From Phorcus lineatus (Eukaryota; Mollusca; Gastropoda; Trochida; Trochidae): a stretch of DNA of 64,000 nucleotides. The notes below the pieces were generated by a model. It did not search any database. It was not told where the DNA came from and was given only the letters and a program-made list of their open reading frames with translations. Of this stretch, positions 1-11,427 are shown one piece after another. Location: assembly GCA_921293015.1 (NCBI GenBank), contig OV121083.1, positions 27,458,908 through 27,522,907 on the forward strand. The letters run 5' to 3'. Position 1 is the first letter of the stretch. Every line of letters begins with the position of its first letter. Position numbers and translations under genes: made by a program.

Positions 1-417
1 CCTTTTCTCCTTGATTTATCAACTTTCGTTTCAATGATCATCGTCCACATAACGTGTTATATAACTGAAACGGCGTTGAAGGCACGTAAACGTCCTTTAA
101 TCACATACTCACTCCCTATTTCTATCGATATTTATTCGTTAACTTTACCGGCACCTTGTAATCAGTTCTCGCTACATCTTTCCAGAAGATAGTAAGACAT
201 TATTTCAATCGATTTATGTGTTAAAAACTACCTATAAATATTCATCTTATACTGAAAAATGGCAAACTGTGTTGCAGAAGTAAAGTTGCAAATAAAAACA
301 AAACAAGTATGAACATGGAAAACAACTTAAACAGAATATAAAGATTTTTAGAGTATGAATGTGATGAAAAGAGCTTCTCAACAGACACACCATTATAAAC
401 ACATCTTTCTCAGGCAT
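1..417. other. AT-rich non-coding DNA, left edge
   Basis: No ORF, splice-framed exon or repeat that I can support. The first recognisable block begins near 418. Confidence 0.5.
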
Positions 418-580
418 GCAAATCCATCATTACAGGTTACCTCATTACATGTTGATTCAGGTGATCCCACCCTTCTCAATAAAAAAACCCTTAACATGAA
501 CAAGTTGTGATTGCATTGTCTCTGTTGTATATGACTTACTCGTGGGATTAGATGTTTACCATTGTTAGAGGGTTGGGAAT
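418..580 (+). promoter_or_regulatory. Promoter-like island I, copy A
   Basis: This block recurs at 21780-21920 and 23900-24045. The shared core reads GACTTACTCGTGGGATTWGATG, with an ATG at 552-554, and an A/T-rich TATA-like stretch (AATAAAAAAA, about 478-487) lies some 70 bases upstream. Codons after the ATG are hydrophobic (MFTIV), as at the start of a signal peptide. An alternative reading exists on the minus strand, where the same core contains GTAAGTCA, a good splice donor. Both readings are inference; the three-way repeat is seen directly. Confidence 0.4.
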
Positions 581-1440
581 TAAAAGTTTTTGCATGAGAT
601 CGATAGTTTTCTTTTTCATAATTTAAACTGGTTGAGATATAATGATTTTAAATACATATTGAAGCCTAACTGAAGGTCATTATATTTCAAACACATTCCC
701 TCTTTATCACTTCTTTTTTTGATAATGGTGTATCGTGATGTATACACAATGAAACTGTATTTATATCACTTGAGGAAACAAATTTGGAAATAGATAAATG
801 ACAAGTTAATGGGTTTGTTGTCTAGACACGCTATTCAATACATAATCAAACTTTATTTTATTATGCCAAATATATTGAACTTTTCCCTCCAAAAGAACGA
901 AAGCAAACTCGAAGAGAAAATCGTAGACTAAATAAATGTGAAGTCTTGAAAGTTAAATCACTGATGATGATGGTTTAATTTATTTCACGTAAAGGGGCCA
1001 CCGGCCCATCATACTTCTGCACAATACATTATAAAGGATGTATGTGAGCACCACATATAGCAATATAATTTGGTTGCATTATGATTTACAATTTTCAAGG
1101 GCATATTACCCTTTAATGCCATAGCTTCAAAGGTTAAAGATTTTTTTTCGGCTAAGAAAATAAATTTACTTTGGTTTCTTAAAATTACTGGAATTTTTTT
1201 AGGAAAATAACTGGGCACATTTTCTTATTGTAAGGTATTTCCAAAAGTATGTAGGTAGCACCTTTTGTCTGAGGTAATTATGAAATGGAGAAGTAAATAA
1301 AAAAATAAAATTAAGTTTAATTACTTGGTTCATGGATGTCTTGTGATCTTTTTATTAAAAAATGATTTAGCAATTAGTGACACCTGCTGAGGGACAAATG
1401 ACCTCGCTATAACTTAAATGCATTTTTCTCCCAAATGCCC
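581..1440. other. No feature recognised
   Basis: AT-rich, no exon-like segment. The small minus-strand ORF at 1009-1218 has low-complexity F/K/L composition and no splice signals, so I leave it out. Confidence 0.5.
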
Positions 1441-1479
1441 CTTTCATTAACTCATTAAACAATATCAGCAGCACATGTA

Positions 1480-1617
1480 TCACAAAGTATTAGAGTTATC
1501 AATTACCAAGTCTGACAAGTGTTCATCAACTACCACCTTTATGGACATCAGCTTCTAATTTAGTTTAATCCAAGCGTCATTTGCGAATCTAGATGTCTTC
1601 TAAATCTGAATCGGTTT
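1480..1617. repeat. Island II, copy A (paired with 24600-24745)
   Basis: The words CAATTACCAAGTCTGA and the following roughly 100 bases match 24613-24745 with scattered substitutions and small indels. In copy B the minus strand is open across this block (residues such as DTWIVCQLDEIKAAV); in copy A the same reading is interrupted by TAG. If it was an exon, copy A is broken. The poly-C run at 1618 abuts it. Confidence 0.55.
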
Positions 1618-1646
1618 CCCCCCCCCCCCCCCCCCCCCCCCCCCCC
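1618..1646 (+). repeat. Poly-C homopolymer, 29 bases
   Basis: Uninterrupted run of C. Runs of this length are prone to length error and polymorphism, so the exact count is uncertain. A similar run lies at 55560. Confidence 0.95.
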
Positions 1647-2275
1647 TGAATTTGATTGTTTGAGGTCTCTCTGCTAGACCGATGATCGTTACCGGATGAT
1701 TATTTTGAATGTTTAAAATACGTTTATCTTAAAATATCATCGGAGCTTGAGAGCTTTTATCATAACAAACAAGAGGTTGGATTAGCAAATATAAGTAAAC
1801 AATTACTGGTCATTACAAAATAGTAATAGTTAAAATCATGCGGCTGTTTTTACAATGACAATGAAATTTTGCAGTAAAGCAATTGGCGTACTGAGCTAAT
1901 TATTTTGGTAAAATATTTTGTAAGATAAGGACATCATATCTGCTCTTAGAGATAATTAATAAATGCTCTTCTTGTGATGGAATGTTCCACTTATACCATT
2001 TATACTTAGCTTGCACTGTGAAAATGTAATAATGGTGATAGTTTTCTGAAAGGCTATGTCATAAACCAGTCAGTCTATACTTTACAATTTTTACTATATT
2101 AGTAAACATAGGGTATATGTATTTTTACTTTCATTCTTGTTTGTACTCTTTTGCATAACGATGTCAAATTAGTGACATAGTTTGTGAATTGAAAATGAAA
2201 AACCGTATTAGAAACTGTTCACAGAGAAGTGTGTTCTCTGATTGTTAAACTGCTGGTTAACAGTAATACAAAGCA

Positions 2276-2460
2276 TGTGGTCTTTCCATACACCCATCTC
2301 CTACGTAATGACACCACTGTGGCCGCTATCAATGGCCATCCTTAAAGGAGCTATACATCTGATCATCGAGGTCCTAGTATTATGATCATAGTCCAGATCC
2401 ACCTATTCCGTCACCTGATAGCCTCGGATTTGAAAATAAAAGAGCCCGACAACGACGAAT
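2276..2460. other. GC-richer anomalous segment, possible old insertion
   Basis: Base composition rises well above the neighbours here. On the minus strand a stretch of about 34 codons is open (beginning VDLDYDHNTRTSMIRCIAPL) between two TAG codons; on the plus strand a frame beginning MTPLWPLSMAIL is open for about 27 codons. Neither has clear splice sites. It may be a fragment of a transposon or a decayed exon; I do not recognise it. Confidence 0.25.
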
Positions 2461-3815
2461 AACATTTGACTAATATTGATGGGTTAAGATTTGATGCTAA
2501 AAATTGTTCTACATTTCATCACAAGTTAATCACATAGATAGAGTAGATAAAATGATCAATTTTTATTTTTGAACCCGCTATAATGAATTATTGCAAAATC
2601 AACTTATAGTATGTTATATTACAAATAAATCATTGAAGCCCTGTGGGGTTTGCACTGCTTCAGACGTGAAAAAGAGTAAATTTGTAAAAATCTAAGTTGG
2701 CATATGATTTTTATAAAGGGTCGATGTTAAGTGAAATTATTGACTGAATTACAATAGATCAGACGAAAAGAAATGTACTTAATAAGCACTGACCTTTCTC
2801 AAGGACATGTTATTAGTGGTCATGTGAGTTTTATTTCCTTTCTTATGGCTTATTCAGATGTCAAGGAATAACGTTTATTGCACATTCTATGAAATCATAT
2901 TAAATGTCGCAAAAGTTATCAAGTAAGAAGAAATATGATTCCATATAAAACCTTTAAGGCAATCACAAACATTAGAAACTGCTTAATACAATACGCATTT
3001 GGTAAGGTGTAAGATTTAAAATTATAATGTGATATGAGCTTAAAGTACGTAATTTAACGAAGCCCTTATCACATAGAGGAAACTTAACTGAAAAAAGAAA
3101 GGTACCATAGTATGTACATGTGTTGTTAGTAGAGCAGACTCTGAACTATAATCAAACAAATCACACTACTGAAACCTAAATTGATTGGGATACAAAGATT
3201 GGAGTCGACGAAGAATGAAGACAATTTCATGGATGGACAGCTTTTCTAGTCTTTTGGTTGCCACTATAAAAACTGCCTTTATTCTGCCTAAAAGTCCTCA
3301 TCCAAGGCTCTGCACACATGTGTTTACATGTAAGCTTAAAACAAATGGTTAGGTAACATGAGGACACAAGACCCTACTCAAGATAAAAAGACCGGGAAAT
3401 TTCGAGGTCCATAACCAAAAATTAACAAATATTTAATATCAAGTCTGTCCGAGTTCTCTGGATTGTATCATAACAGTGTTGATAAGGTGTTTTATTTAGT
3501 ATCATGTATTGCAATCAATAAGTAGTCTAGTCATTTATCTCCAAAGTTTCCTTTGAATTAAATGAAAGAAAGGTACAAGTCTGAAATACTCAAAGCTATG
3601 AACACTTGGAAGCATCACACTTGAACCAAATTCCCTGCCCCAGGTGCCAAACTCATTACTTCGTTGTATCTTCCAACCAAATCAGTTATATTGTGACCCG
3701 CATCGTTACAACCAGCCTTTACCGTGGAATGAATATAACCCTTTTGAATGCTTATAACCCTTTGGTAAAAAAACGTGTCCCTCAAGTCAAGTAAGCAGGT
3801 AAACATTGGCTCAAT
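2461..3815. other. No feature recognised
   Basis: AT-rich. Overlapping short ORFs on both strands at 3606-3806 have no supporting splice or conservation signal; copy B shows no matching island for them. Confidence 0.45.
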
Positions 3816-4045
3816 CGAACGAATGGCCCTTGTTTAATCTAGGCCTGAGCTTGTTCTTTGTCGCGTTGATGCAACATTATGAATATCAATGACTTTGCTG
3901 TCAATGCGAAGTTAAGCCTTAGTCCATGTTCTCGTTAAAAGCTTTGCTTTAAGAGCCATTGCTTTTTATAGCACGTGTGACCAGACTTGAGTGTCTTTTT
4001 GCACTTTCATTTGGTCAGAATTGACAATAAATTATTCCAAGAAAG
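3816..4045 (-). promoter_or_regulatory. Island III, copy A: minus-strand TATA promoter candidate
   Basis: About 220 bases pair with 26300-26535 at roughly 75-80% identity. Read on the minus strand both copies carry a good TATA box at the same place (TATAAAAAG here, TATAAAGAG in B), just downstream of a CACACGTG/CACACGTC motif. Further downstream both contain a short conserved frame reading LHQxDKExAQA then stop, with third-position differences at several codons. Function unknown; promoter identity is inferred from the conserved box. Confidence 0.45.
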
Positions 4046-4946
4046 CAAACCACTTGTCACCTTCAGGACGCATCGTCCAGCATAGTGTATCGACATGTTA
4101 AACATCACGTTTCAAAGAGTTCATCATGTGATAAAATACCAAACGCCGTCACGTGTTTAATAACCGTATTATGGTTACAAGCACGTTAAACTCTCTCACC
4201 CAAACGCCGTGAAGCATGCAGTAATGTTATTATTACTAATATGATAAAAAATTTTCAAAGATTATCACAAAATAATCAAGTATAAAGAATGATTAACAAA
4301 CAATTTAGAGTGGCTGTCCTTCGTTGAATTCTTGTAGGTGAGATGGGATTCGGAGCGAAGAGTGTTTGTGATATATGTTCTCGTTACAGCTATTTGTACA
4401 TGTATTAGCTAGTGTTTTAACTAGACGAGCAACCAGACGTGTCTTGAAAGAAATTGGTAAACTTGAAATTAATCCGTTTCAAATAATAAGATACCCGCCA
4501 TGGATCACTTTATAACCGGATGCATGGCTCTAAATTAAAGCTCTACTATTTTAACGCTAATAAACTAAATAGAAGATAATGATACAATTCTAAGTTAAGT
4601 GTTACTTATAGGATAAGTAGAAATGAATATGGTTTGCTGGATGCAAGAAAAATAATTGTGTAAGTTGCACAATTTTATTAACATTGTAATTGCATGTTGA
4701 ATGGTATTTGAGATGTTCATGTTGTAATTGTATTATTAGTATTGTGACAAAATATTGTTTCTGAACTCCAGAATATTTTCCTAAGGGGTGAAACATTTCT
4801 TGCTTTTTATAACTTTTAAAACATTTTAAGTTTTTTTATGTGAATGGCAAGCCCTCAAATCTTGTACTGTTGTTTGCATGGTGTTTATATTTCTTTAGTG
4901 CAGTTTGTCTTTTGTTTACTATTGATATATTCTCCAGAACACTTGT
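4046..4946. other. No feature recognised
   Basis: AT-rich sequence between island III and the mariner relic. Confidence 0.45.
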
Positions 4947-5124
4947 TTACATCGTAAGCATAGTTAATCCTGGCGTCTGGTTATTCTGCGTAAAAGATAA
5001 AAGAGCATAAACCATGATCGAAACAAACGAAAAAAATTTATTTAAAAAAATATTTTTTGTTATATAAGTGTATAATCCCTTCGAATTAAATAGATAGTTT
5101 GTGATATTGATTTCATTTTTTATG

Positions 5125-6010
5125 ATACTGTAATCTCCTTGGACATCGATGCACTTTGCCAATTGGTCTTTTAGACTGTCTGTGCCCTTGCGGTAGAAGT
5201 CTTCTGACTGGCCCCTCAGACACTCCCAAGTAGTTGTCTTGAGGTCATCATCATCGCCAAATCTTGTACCCGCAAATGTGATTTCAAATAGCGAAACAGA
5301 TATAAGTCGCTTGGGGCCAGATCTGGACTGTAGGGGGATGGTTAAGTTGTTCAAAGCCACATTGTTGAAATGTAGCCTGTGCAATAAGACCCTTGTGCAT
5401 TGAAGCGTTGAAGCAGTCAACACGCCGCGCCTCCTCTTCTTGATAGACGTGCTCAATTGCTTGACTTTGGTTCGTAGTGTTTAAGTATCACGCCCGATGA
5501 ATCCCAGAAAATGGTCGCAATGATCTTGCCAGCAAAAGCCTGAGTTCATGAGCTTCTTGGTTACAGGTGTCAGGATCCCAATGTTTCATCCTATATAACC
5601 AGACGGGTATGAAAGTTATCGGGATCAGCATTGTAGATGTCCAACTGGATTCAACCCTTTGATGTTTGACCTTGTGCATTTAAGTTTCGTGGCAAGAAAC
5701 TTGCAGACACCTTGCACATGTTCAAGTGCTCATGAATTATGATGCAAACACTTCCATGAGAAATGCCACAGATATATCGTCCACCTTTATTCTACAATCG
5801 GACATGAATTAAGCCCTATAATGGCTTCAAGAGGCCTTCCTGACCGTGGGATATCGTCCAAGGAGCTGCGACAGCTGAACATTTTCCAACGGTAGAATAA
5901 TGAGGGGCTTCTTTCCCTTACACAATGCTCATACGTTTATGTATTTCGGTAGCATTACCCATTCTTTCGTGAGTAACTTGATAGCCGAACGATGCTCAGT
6001 TTAAGAACTT
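5125..6010 (-). pseudogene. Decayed mariner-family transposase
   Basis: Minus strand. Translating several frames recovers the mariner transposase order. Near 5997-5940 comes an EHRSAIKLLTKE-like start of the first helix-turn-helix; near 5860-5830 a PRSGRPLEAI linker; near 5790-5690 ISHGS then VSASFLPRNLNA (family form VSARWVPRxL); near 5520-5490 TIFWDSSGVIL; and at 5330-5130 FAGTRFGDDDDLKTTTWECL followed by EDFYRKGTDSL and KCIDVQGDYS, the usual C-terminal end. Full mariner transposases are about 340-350 residues, and the span here is close to full length. Frameshifts and stops break it throughout, so it is inactive. The longest surviving open piece is 4947-5456. I could not place its terminal inverted repeats. 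Copy B has no equivalent, so insertion followed the A/B duplication or B lost it. Confidence 0.85.
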
Positions 6011-6480
6011 TCACTGATTACAGAAGGATTCCTGTGTTCAACAGCACGTAAATGATCGGGAAGGATTGTTTATGTCTGTAAACTGTCGTCAGATGGCCTC
6101 TCAATAATGACATCAACAATGATGTCTTGTGTACCCAATCGTCACTCCAGTGAACTTATTGAATTACCCTCGTAATAGGTATTCCTGGACCGTGTAGCCT
6201 TCAACACTGCAAATTGCTGCAGATTAGAAATACTGTTTTATATTTTTATTTCTCACTAAGATATGATTGCTGTTTTCTACTAGTTTTCTAATTTCTTGGG
6301 ATTTGAGGTCCCGTGAGTCTGTAGCTATAATCTAACTTGATATAACTTGTGATAACAGCCCGACAAATTTCTATACCCTCACCTTCAAACAGAATATGAA
6401 TTTCAGCATCTGAATTACAATTAATCCTTCAAGTCTTCTAACTTAAGATATATTTCTCACTACAATGTGACGATATGTTT
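6011..6480. other. Mariner flank and short internal duplication
   Basis: Probably includes untranslated mariner sequence. The phrase around 6298-6318 (GGATTTGAGGTCCCGTGAGT) is echoed at about 6498-6516 (GATTTAGGATCCCATGAGT), a partial local duplication of the start of island IV. Confidence 0.3.
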
Positions 6481-6484
6481 TTTT

Positions 6485-6680
6485 AACTTCTTTTGATTTA
6501 GGATCCCATGAGTCTGGACCAGGACTTAATTATTAGTTGGTAATAAATGCATCTGCTTATTTTCAATGCAAGATAGCGTCAAGGTGAATAACATTGTGGA
6601 GACAAGGATCTCACATTTGTGTACAAGTGATGCACGGGAACAGATATTTGCATATAAATAGAAGTTATTTATCTTTAAGA
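6485..6680. repeat. Island IV, copy A (paired with 28510-28705)
   Basis: Very well kept pair: a stretch of about 68 bases from GTAATAAATGCATCTGC differs at only four positions. On the minus strand both copies show a TATTTAYATGCAAATATC element (octamer-like ATGCAAAT) about 55-60 bases upstream of an ATG that opens MLF(T/I)LTLSCIENKQMHLL; differences inside that frame are mostly synonymous. On the plus strand copy B has a 50-codon ORF (ATG near 28529) that is frameshifted in copy A by a 4-base difference. The minus-strand reading as promoter plus short signal-like first exon is the better one, but unproven. Confidence 0.5.
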
Positions 6681-6689
6681 TTTTTTAAT

Positions 6690-7685
6690 AATCATATCCG
6701 CGTGCAAGATATATTGATTATTCATATATGCTAAATGAATGTAATCTTAGTGTATATTATGGTATATGAGAAATTGAATATGTCACTGAAAAGTCATGAG
6801 TGACAACATTTTATACAATTTAGTATTTTTTCTTCGAATAAGTTTGAGATCTACTCATTTGCCCCTCACTAATTTTTTTTTTTTACTAATTTGAAAATAG
6901 TTTTAAAAATTTTATGAAAATTTAGTGAATCATGTCTGGAACATTGATTTTCGGTTCTGGATTGTTAATGAAGTAAACTCTGAGATCCAGAAAGGTTGAT
7001 CTTAACTTTTATTTGATTTTGATTTTGATTTTAATATTTTTCAAGATATTGACTTTTGGCCCCCAAAATGATAACTTTCTAAGAAAACTGAAATGATCAT
7101 CTAGTCTGCTCTACTTCATATTGGCTTTATCATCATTGAGCTCTTGAGAAGAAAAAAATGATTGAAGGTGTATCATGAAGAACAAATTTGATTTGAAAAT
7201 ATTTTTCCCAATAATGCCCAACAGTGAACACATGTTGGTTTCATTTTGTGTTTGAAAAAAAAGTTTCCCTCTTTATATTCCTGCAAACATTGCAAATGTA
7301 CACGTTAATTTTAGGGAAAATGACACTAAAATCATTTTTTCTACAATTAGTGCTGAAATTGTTTTCTTCTTTTTTTTTGTATTATTTTCATTATTTTGGC
7401 ATGCTATAAAAAGAGATTACATAACTCATGTGTCGAGAATAGTTTTTCAAAAGTTTTAAAGTTTTGATTGATTCAATTGCTTTCGCTGAGGAATAACTCA
7501 ATAGTATAAAATAGATAGTATTCGTCTTCCATTAGTGATCGGAACATGATGCTTCATTTAAATCTAAATTGTAACATGACTTTGTTGTATTTCCGATTCT
7601 GATTGGTTGATTTGAAAAATTACCCTATGTTGTATGACAATGAATACCCGCAAATTAGCTAAGGTGAATCACCGCGAATTGATAA
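6690..7685. other. No gene recognised; short GATTTT repeat
   Basis: AT-rich. A few tandem units of TTGATT/GATTTT occur at about 7012-7032. Nothing else is supported. Confidence 0.4.
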
Positions 7686-7734
7686 AACACGTTCACTAGA
7701 CTTGGCCCAATTCAAGATTTAATTCTCCAGTTTC

Positions 7735-8060
7735 TACTGGCTTATTAAGTCCAAGTTTGGTATGACGTCACAAATGCAAACCGTTTTGACGTCACAATGT
7801 TTGCGTCGCTGTTAAAATGGTCTTTGGCTAGTTTAAAGTTTTGTTTTTTAGGTTTTACAATATTGTTCTGTTAGCTTTATAATTGTTGATTTCGGTCGCA
7901 AATCAAAGAAAATTGTTTTAAGATCTCGCTGTTACGATTTGGTATTGGAACAGTCACATAGTCCCTTCCACACAAAAATAAGTACGCAAAAACGGAGTTC
8001 GCTCTTAAACTTCTAATAACTAAAGGTCAACTTACAATATCGAGAAATAGTTTCGTTTTA
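7735..8060 (+). repeat. Dispersed repeat with paired TGACGTCA sites, copy 1
   Basis: Matches the reverse complement of 49960-50830. Shared phrases include GGTATGACGTCACAAA, GACGTCACAA(T/C)GTTTGCGTC, AATGGTCTT(T/G)GG and CACA(A/G)AAATAAGTACGCAAA. Two perfect TGACGTCA palindromes lie at 7763-7770 and 7787-7794, 24 bases apart. In the other copy about 550 extra bases separate the two halves. TGACGTCA is the CREB/ATF consensus; whether it works here is unknown. No protein is encoded, so it is probably a non-autonomous mobile element. Confidence 0.65.
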
Positions 8061-8329
8061 AAATTTCCGGGATTCTTTGTTTTTCAACGCCCGCAAATAT
8101 AAGTGTTTAAAACCTCCGGAACACTAATCCTCTTATAAATCATGGCCTTAAACGTGGCGATGGTTAGGTTAGAAGGTCAAAATTCAAAGAATTATTTTGA
8201 TAATGATGGATGCTTGTCTCCTTAGTCTCATTCATCTTTATGAAATATCACATACCGAAAGCGCGAGATCCTTTTATGATTGTCCTTTGATGATATTTCA
8301 CCTTTATGAAGATGGCCTTCATATGTATG

Positions 8330-8882
8330 AAGGACTCAGATCTGTAGCGGGACTCCAATCTATGGCGGGTTTCCTTATCTGTGGCTTGTTTGATTGTTAG
8401 TCTGTTTTATGACGTCATGCTAAGTGACGCAATTATGCGATGACGTCATAATACCTAACTGTTCCCGTCGAAGGGCCCAATTTGCGTCGCTAGCGTAATA
8501 ATTAGGGAAGTCACAGAGAGATATTGCAAACGAATAATGACCAAATAATAAGTGTCCATATCCCAATTACGAAAATACATTAAACAATACCTTACATGTA
8601 AATAAGACATTTGCGGCTTCATGCCACATCAAGTGTGTTTATTTTGTAGGATCTTTTTAGCCATCGATGAGTCCATCCTTCTTAGCCCTAAGATATTAAA
8701 AGACTAACTTTTGTAACCCTTGGATTCCTGTCGACAGATTTTACGGTAAGTTTGTCTTGCGTAAGGTTTGGCTAATCATTGCAAAAGAATACAAAAAGAA
8801 GGTACAAATGTCAGGCATTTGAACATCTGCCATAGATTTGGAAATCCGCCACAGATTTGAGGCCTGCCATGGATTCGAGTCC
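8330..8882. repeat. Imperfect inverted repeat with internal short repeats
   Basis: The stretch 8330-8392 (GGACTCAGATCTGTAGCGGG and onward) matches the reverse complement of about 8815-8882 (GGACTCGAATCCATGGCAGG and onward). Each arm repeats a unit of about 18-20 bases of the form AATCTRTGGCGG. Two further TGACGTCA palindromes lie between the arms at 8410-8417 and 8441-8448, 31 bases apart. The whole may be the distal part of the same element as 7735-8060. Confidence 0.55.
8686..8745 (+). other. Candidate non-coding exon
   Basis: Framed by a pyrimidine-rich acceptor (CCATCCTTCTTAG) and a near-perfect donor (TTTTACG then GTAAGT), 60 bases. All three frames contain a stop, so if spliced it would be untranslated or from a dead gene. 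Confidence 0.25.
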
Positions 8883-9194
8883 TACATGTATATTCTTTTA
8901 AAAGATAATGATTGAAGTTAATAAAACGAGAACATTATTCAGACACATTCGGTATTGTTTGAAGTATTACCCAGTGGAGTTATTGAAATAATAACGACCT
9001 TCTCACTGATTCAATCACTACAACTCCTTGGGCAACATTTCCGAATTGTAATGCAATTTACTCTGATAACGATATGAATATTTCTTGTCTACGAATGTTA
9101 CTAGCAGTAAAACCGTCACATCACCATTTAGGTAAAACTTGGTACAGATACAACTATTATTATATTCTTTTTTGTCGTTTCATCTTCTTCCCAG

Positions 9195-9240
9195 GCTGCA
9201 GGTACGAACTAAGGAACATGAAATTCGAAATGTATTGATT
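9195..9240 (+). CDS. Candidate small terminal exon, phase 1
   Basis: A strong acceptor (CATCTTCTTCCCAG) is followed by a frame entered after one base that reads CRYELRNMKFEMY and then stops. It has the same entry phase as the other last exons in this window. Too short to score on composition; kept because of the acceptor and phase. Confidence 0.25.
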
Positions 9241-9424
9241 AAGAAATGTGTATAAAGATTTCAGCATTCATCCAAAGTTGTTGTCAGTTTCTAATATTGT
9301 TTGCTCTTGTCAGAGATTGTTAGAGACAGATACAAATACAGTCATCATGCCTAGGAGATTCATTTGGTTAGACACTTTGTTAAATCATTTCAAACAGGGG
9401 AGAGTGCATTTTCAGATAACAATT

Positions 9425-9605
9425 GCTGCTAATGAAATCTTGACCACAATCGAAGCCAGCATTCACTGTAGCAATGAATTACAAACCTCTGGACGCCTAA
9501 CTCTTTAACAAATAGTGACCAGTTAAACGCCTTTAAAAAATTATAATGCGATAACACTTAGACCTAATCCAGATTCAATGGTTATTGGTAACTCAAGTAT
9601 TTAGT
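9425..9605. repeat. Island V, copy A (paired with 29825-29975)
   Basis: Shared phrases: GAAATCTTGACCRCAAT, ATTCACTG(T/C)AGCA, GACGCCTAA(C/T)(T/G)CTTTAA and TTCAATG(G/A)TTATTG. On the minus strand both copies carry an A/T-rich TATA-like word (ATTATAATTT here, TTATAAAATT in B). The role is not established. Confidence 0.5.
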
Positions 9606-10479
9606 TTTGACACCCACACTCCACAGCCAGAAAACTGGAGAGGCATAAGCATGGTACAATGCATTTGCACCATAATTTCACTTACTTACACGTAAAATGT
9701 TTAAAAAATGTTGGATGTTGGAGAAATGTTTGCGTGATGATGGCACTTGGCATGACAATAGATATATAAAGCTTTTCACTTGAAAGTAATGCATCATTTA
9801 AATGTCATCTAACTTCAGGTTTCTCTTACTTTCCAATTCAAAGGAATTCAATTGAAATGCAAAATCTTGGTGACATTTTCAGTTTTGTATTTGTTATGTA
9901 AAATAAATATTGTTACGACTATCACAAAACAACGGAAGGTGAGTAGATTTTGCTGTATCTCTGCCCAAAAATACAAATGACATTTAGTTTTCAGTCATTC
10001 AGAAAAGATATCATACAACTGTTATATTTGATAAACAACATGCAAACGTATTCTTCCATTCTGGCATACAAGATTAATTAAATACCGAGCCGTGAATGTA
10101 ATATCTTAAAACTTTAGTTTGTGAAATATTCAAAGGAGCAACATGTATTTCCTTGATGTGAAATAGATTTGCTCATGCATTTCAAGGATTTTTTTTATCT
10201 TTTTATGCTCAAAAGTCAAGGGATACACGTGATTTTACAATTTCATGAAAATTTAAGAATTCACACTCTTTGCTATTGTAAGAAACACTTTAAAATTTAT
10301 TTGATTAACTAAAGATAGAAAAATGTTGAAATATGTCATCCAAATTTTCATTTTTGCTCAGTATATTTCATCTCATTCTCTACCAACAGAGGTAGCTCCT
10401 TCCATGCCCATACAGCCTCAGTCATAATACAAACCTTTCTCGGTCTAAAATTTAGAAACGTGATTGGATGCAATTACAG
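9606..10479. other. No feature recognised
   Basis: AT-rich, no splice-framed open segment. Confidence 0.4.
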
Positions 10480-10647
10480 TTAGTTTTTGCAATCACCGAC
10501 GCCGTTTCGAAAGTTATCATTCAAATCGCCTAAGTTATTTCCGTAAGCTTTCCAAAAGCTAGTCTTTATTCGAATATGCACCTTGCACTTTGAGTCTTCT
10601 TCACAGAACACAAGCGACTCATTTAGCGACTGCAGCATTGAACAGGC
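10480..10647 (-). CDS. Terminal exon of an unknown Cys-containing protein
   Basis: Minus strand. A good acceptor (TATTTGTTGTCACACAG) is followed by 55 open codons and TAA. The residues look protein-like and are GC-richer than the flanks: the segment begins ACSMLQSLNESLVFCEEDSK and has four cysteines at exon positions 2, 15, 21 and 53 and a tail GVGDCKN. An in-frame ATG 27 bases upstream of the exon could also start a 64-residue ORF, but the acceptor fits better. No membrane segment. Upstream exons would lie at higher coordinates and were not found. I do not recognise the family. Confidence 0.45.
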   Translation of the reverse strand, partial: ACSMLQSLNESLVFCEEDSKCKVHIRIKTSFWKAYGNNLGDLNDNFRNGVGDCKN

Positions 10648-10799
10648 CTGTGTGACAACAAATATGTTACCCATGCATTCGGTTTTTTCATTGGCTGAAA
10701 TATTGCAAGGTAGTTTAAGTTGCTTTATTGTGTCGGTAGGGGAAACTGCCGGAAGATGGAGAAGAGCTCTTAGTATAACAGAGGTTGTATAGGAATTAA

Positions 10800-11420
10800 T
10801 GACAGAGCTAGCTCTGTGGGTAGAGAATGATATTGACTAACCATGGATTATGAAATGTTTCCTATATTATACGGATGGATTTTAACAGAACTGTAACTGA
10901 ACATGTCATTCACTAATAAACAAAGTAATAAATGAATGAAAATGAAAAGTATGAGTTTGAAACTATTATGTTGCCCTCAGTACATACTCAACTAATTAAC
11001 TAGTTTTAATCAATAGAGATGGTTCAAACAAGAATCACTTGCCCAAATAATTTTTAACAAAATATGAGCGTTTTTTCAGTATTATCACATTATGAAAATA
11101 TATGCCACTGCAAGAACGCAACATACAAATACATTTAAGGGAATGCTTCAATTAAGTTTTAACTGACATATGTACATACAAATAACACCCGTTTTCTCAG
11201 AAATTATATACTCCTGTTGAGAAAGACGTTAACACCGAAAAAGATATAGCTGAACGGCTGAAACGCTCAGTAATTACTGTCTCTTTCATTTTTTTCATCT
11301 GTCCTTTTACATTTACCTTATACATTCACAAAAGAGACACTTGAAAATTTGTATTAGAGTTGTGTACGCGCACGTCTTGATAGATATCTTTCAACAATAA
11401 TCTATCCAAAAACTGATGTC
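10800..11420. other. No feature recognised
   Basis: AT-rich sequence up to the inverted-repeat element. Confidence 0.4.
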
Positions 11421-11427
11421 ATATGTA

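Noticed and set aside
3606-3806. Overlapping plus and minus ORFs of about 62 codons
   Set aside because: No splice signals and no counterpart in copy B, although adjacent island III is conserved.
4947-5128. C-terminal tail of the longest ORF as a separate protein
   Set aside because: It is simply the open reading that runs on past the mariner KCIDVQGDYS end into AT-rich 3' sequence.
8197-8400. 67-codon ORF as a gene
   Set aside because: It lies in the repeat with short GGACTC...GGCGG units and inverted arms; the frame is a by-product of the repeats.
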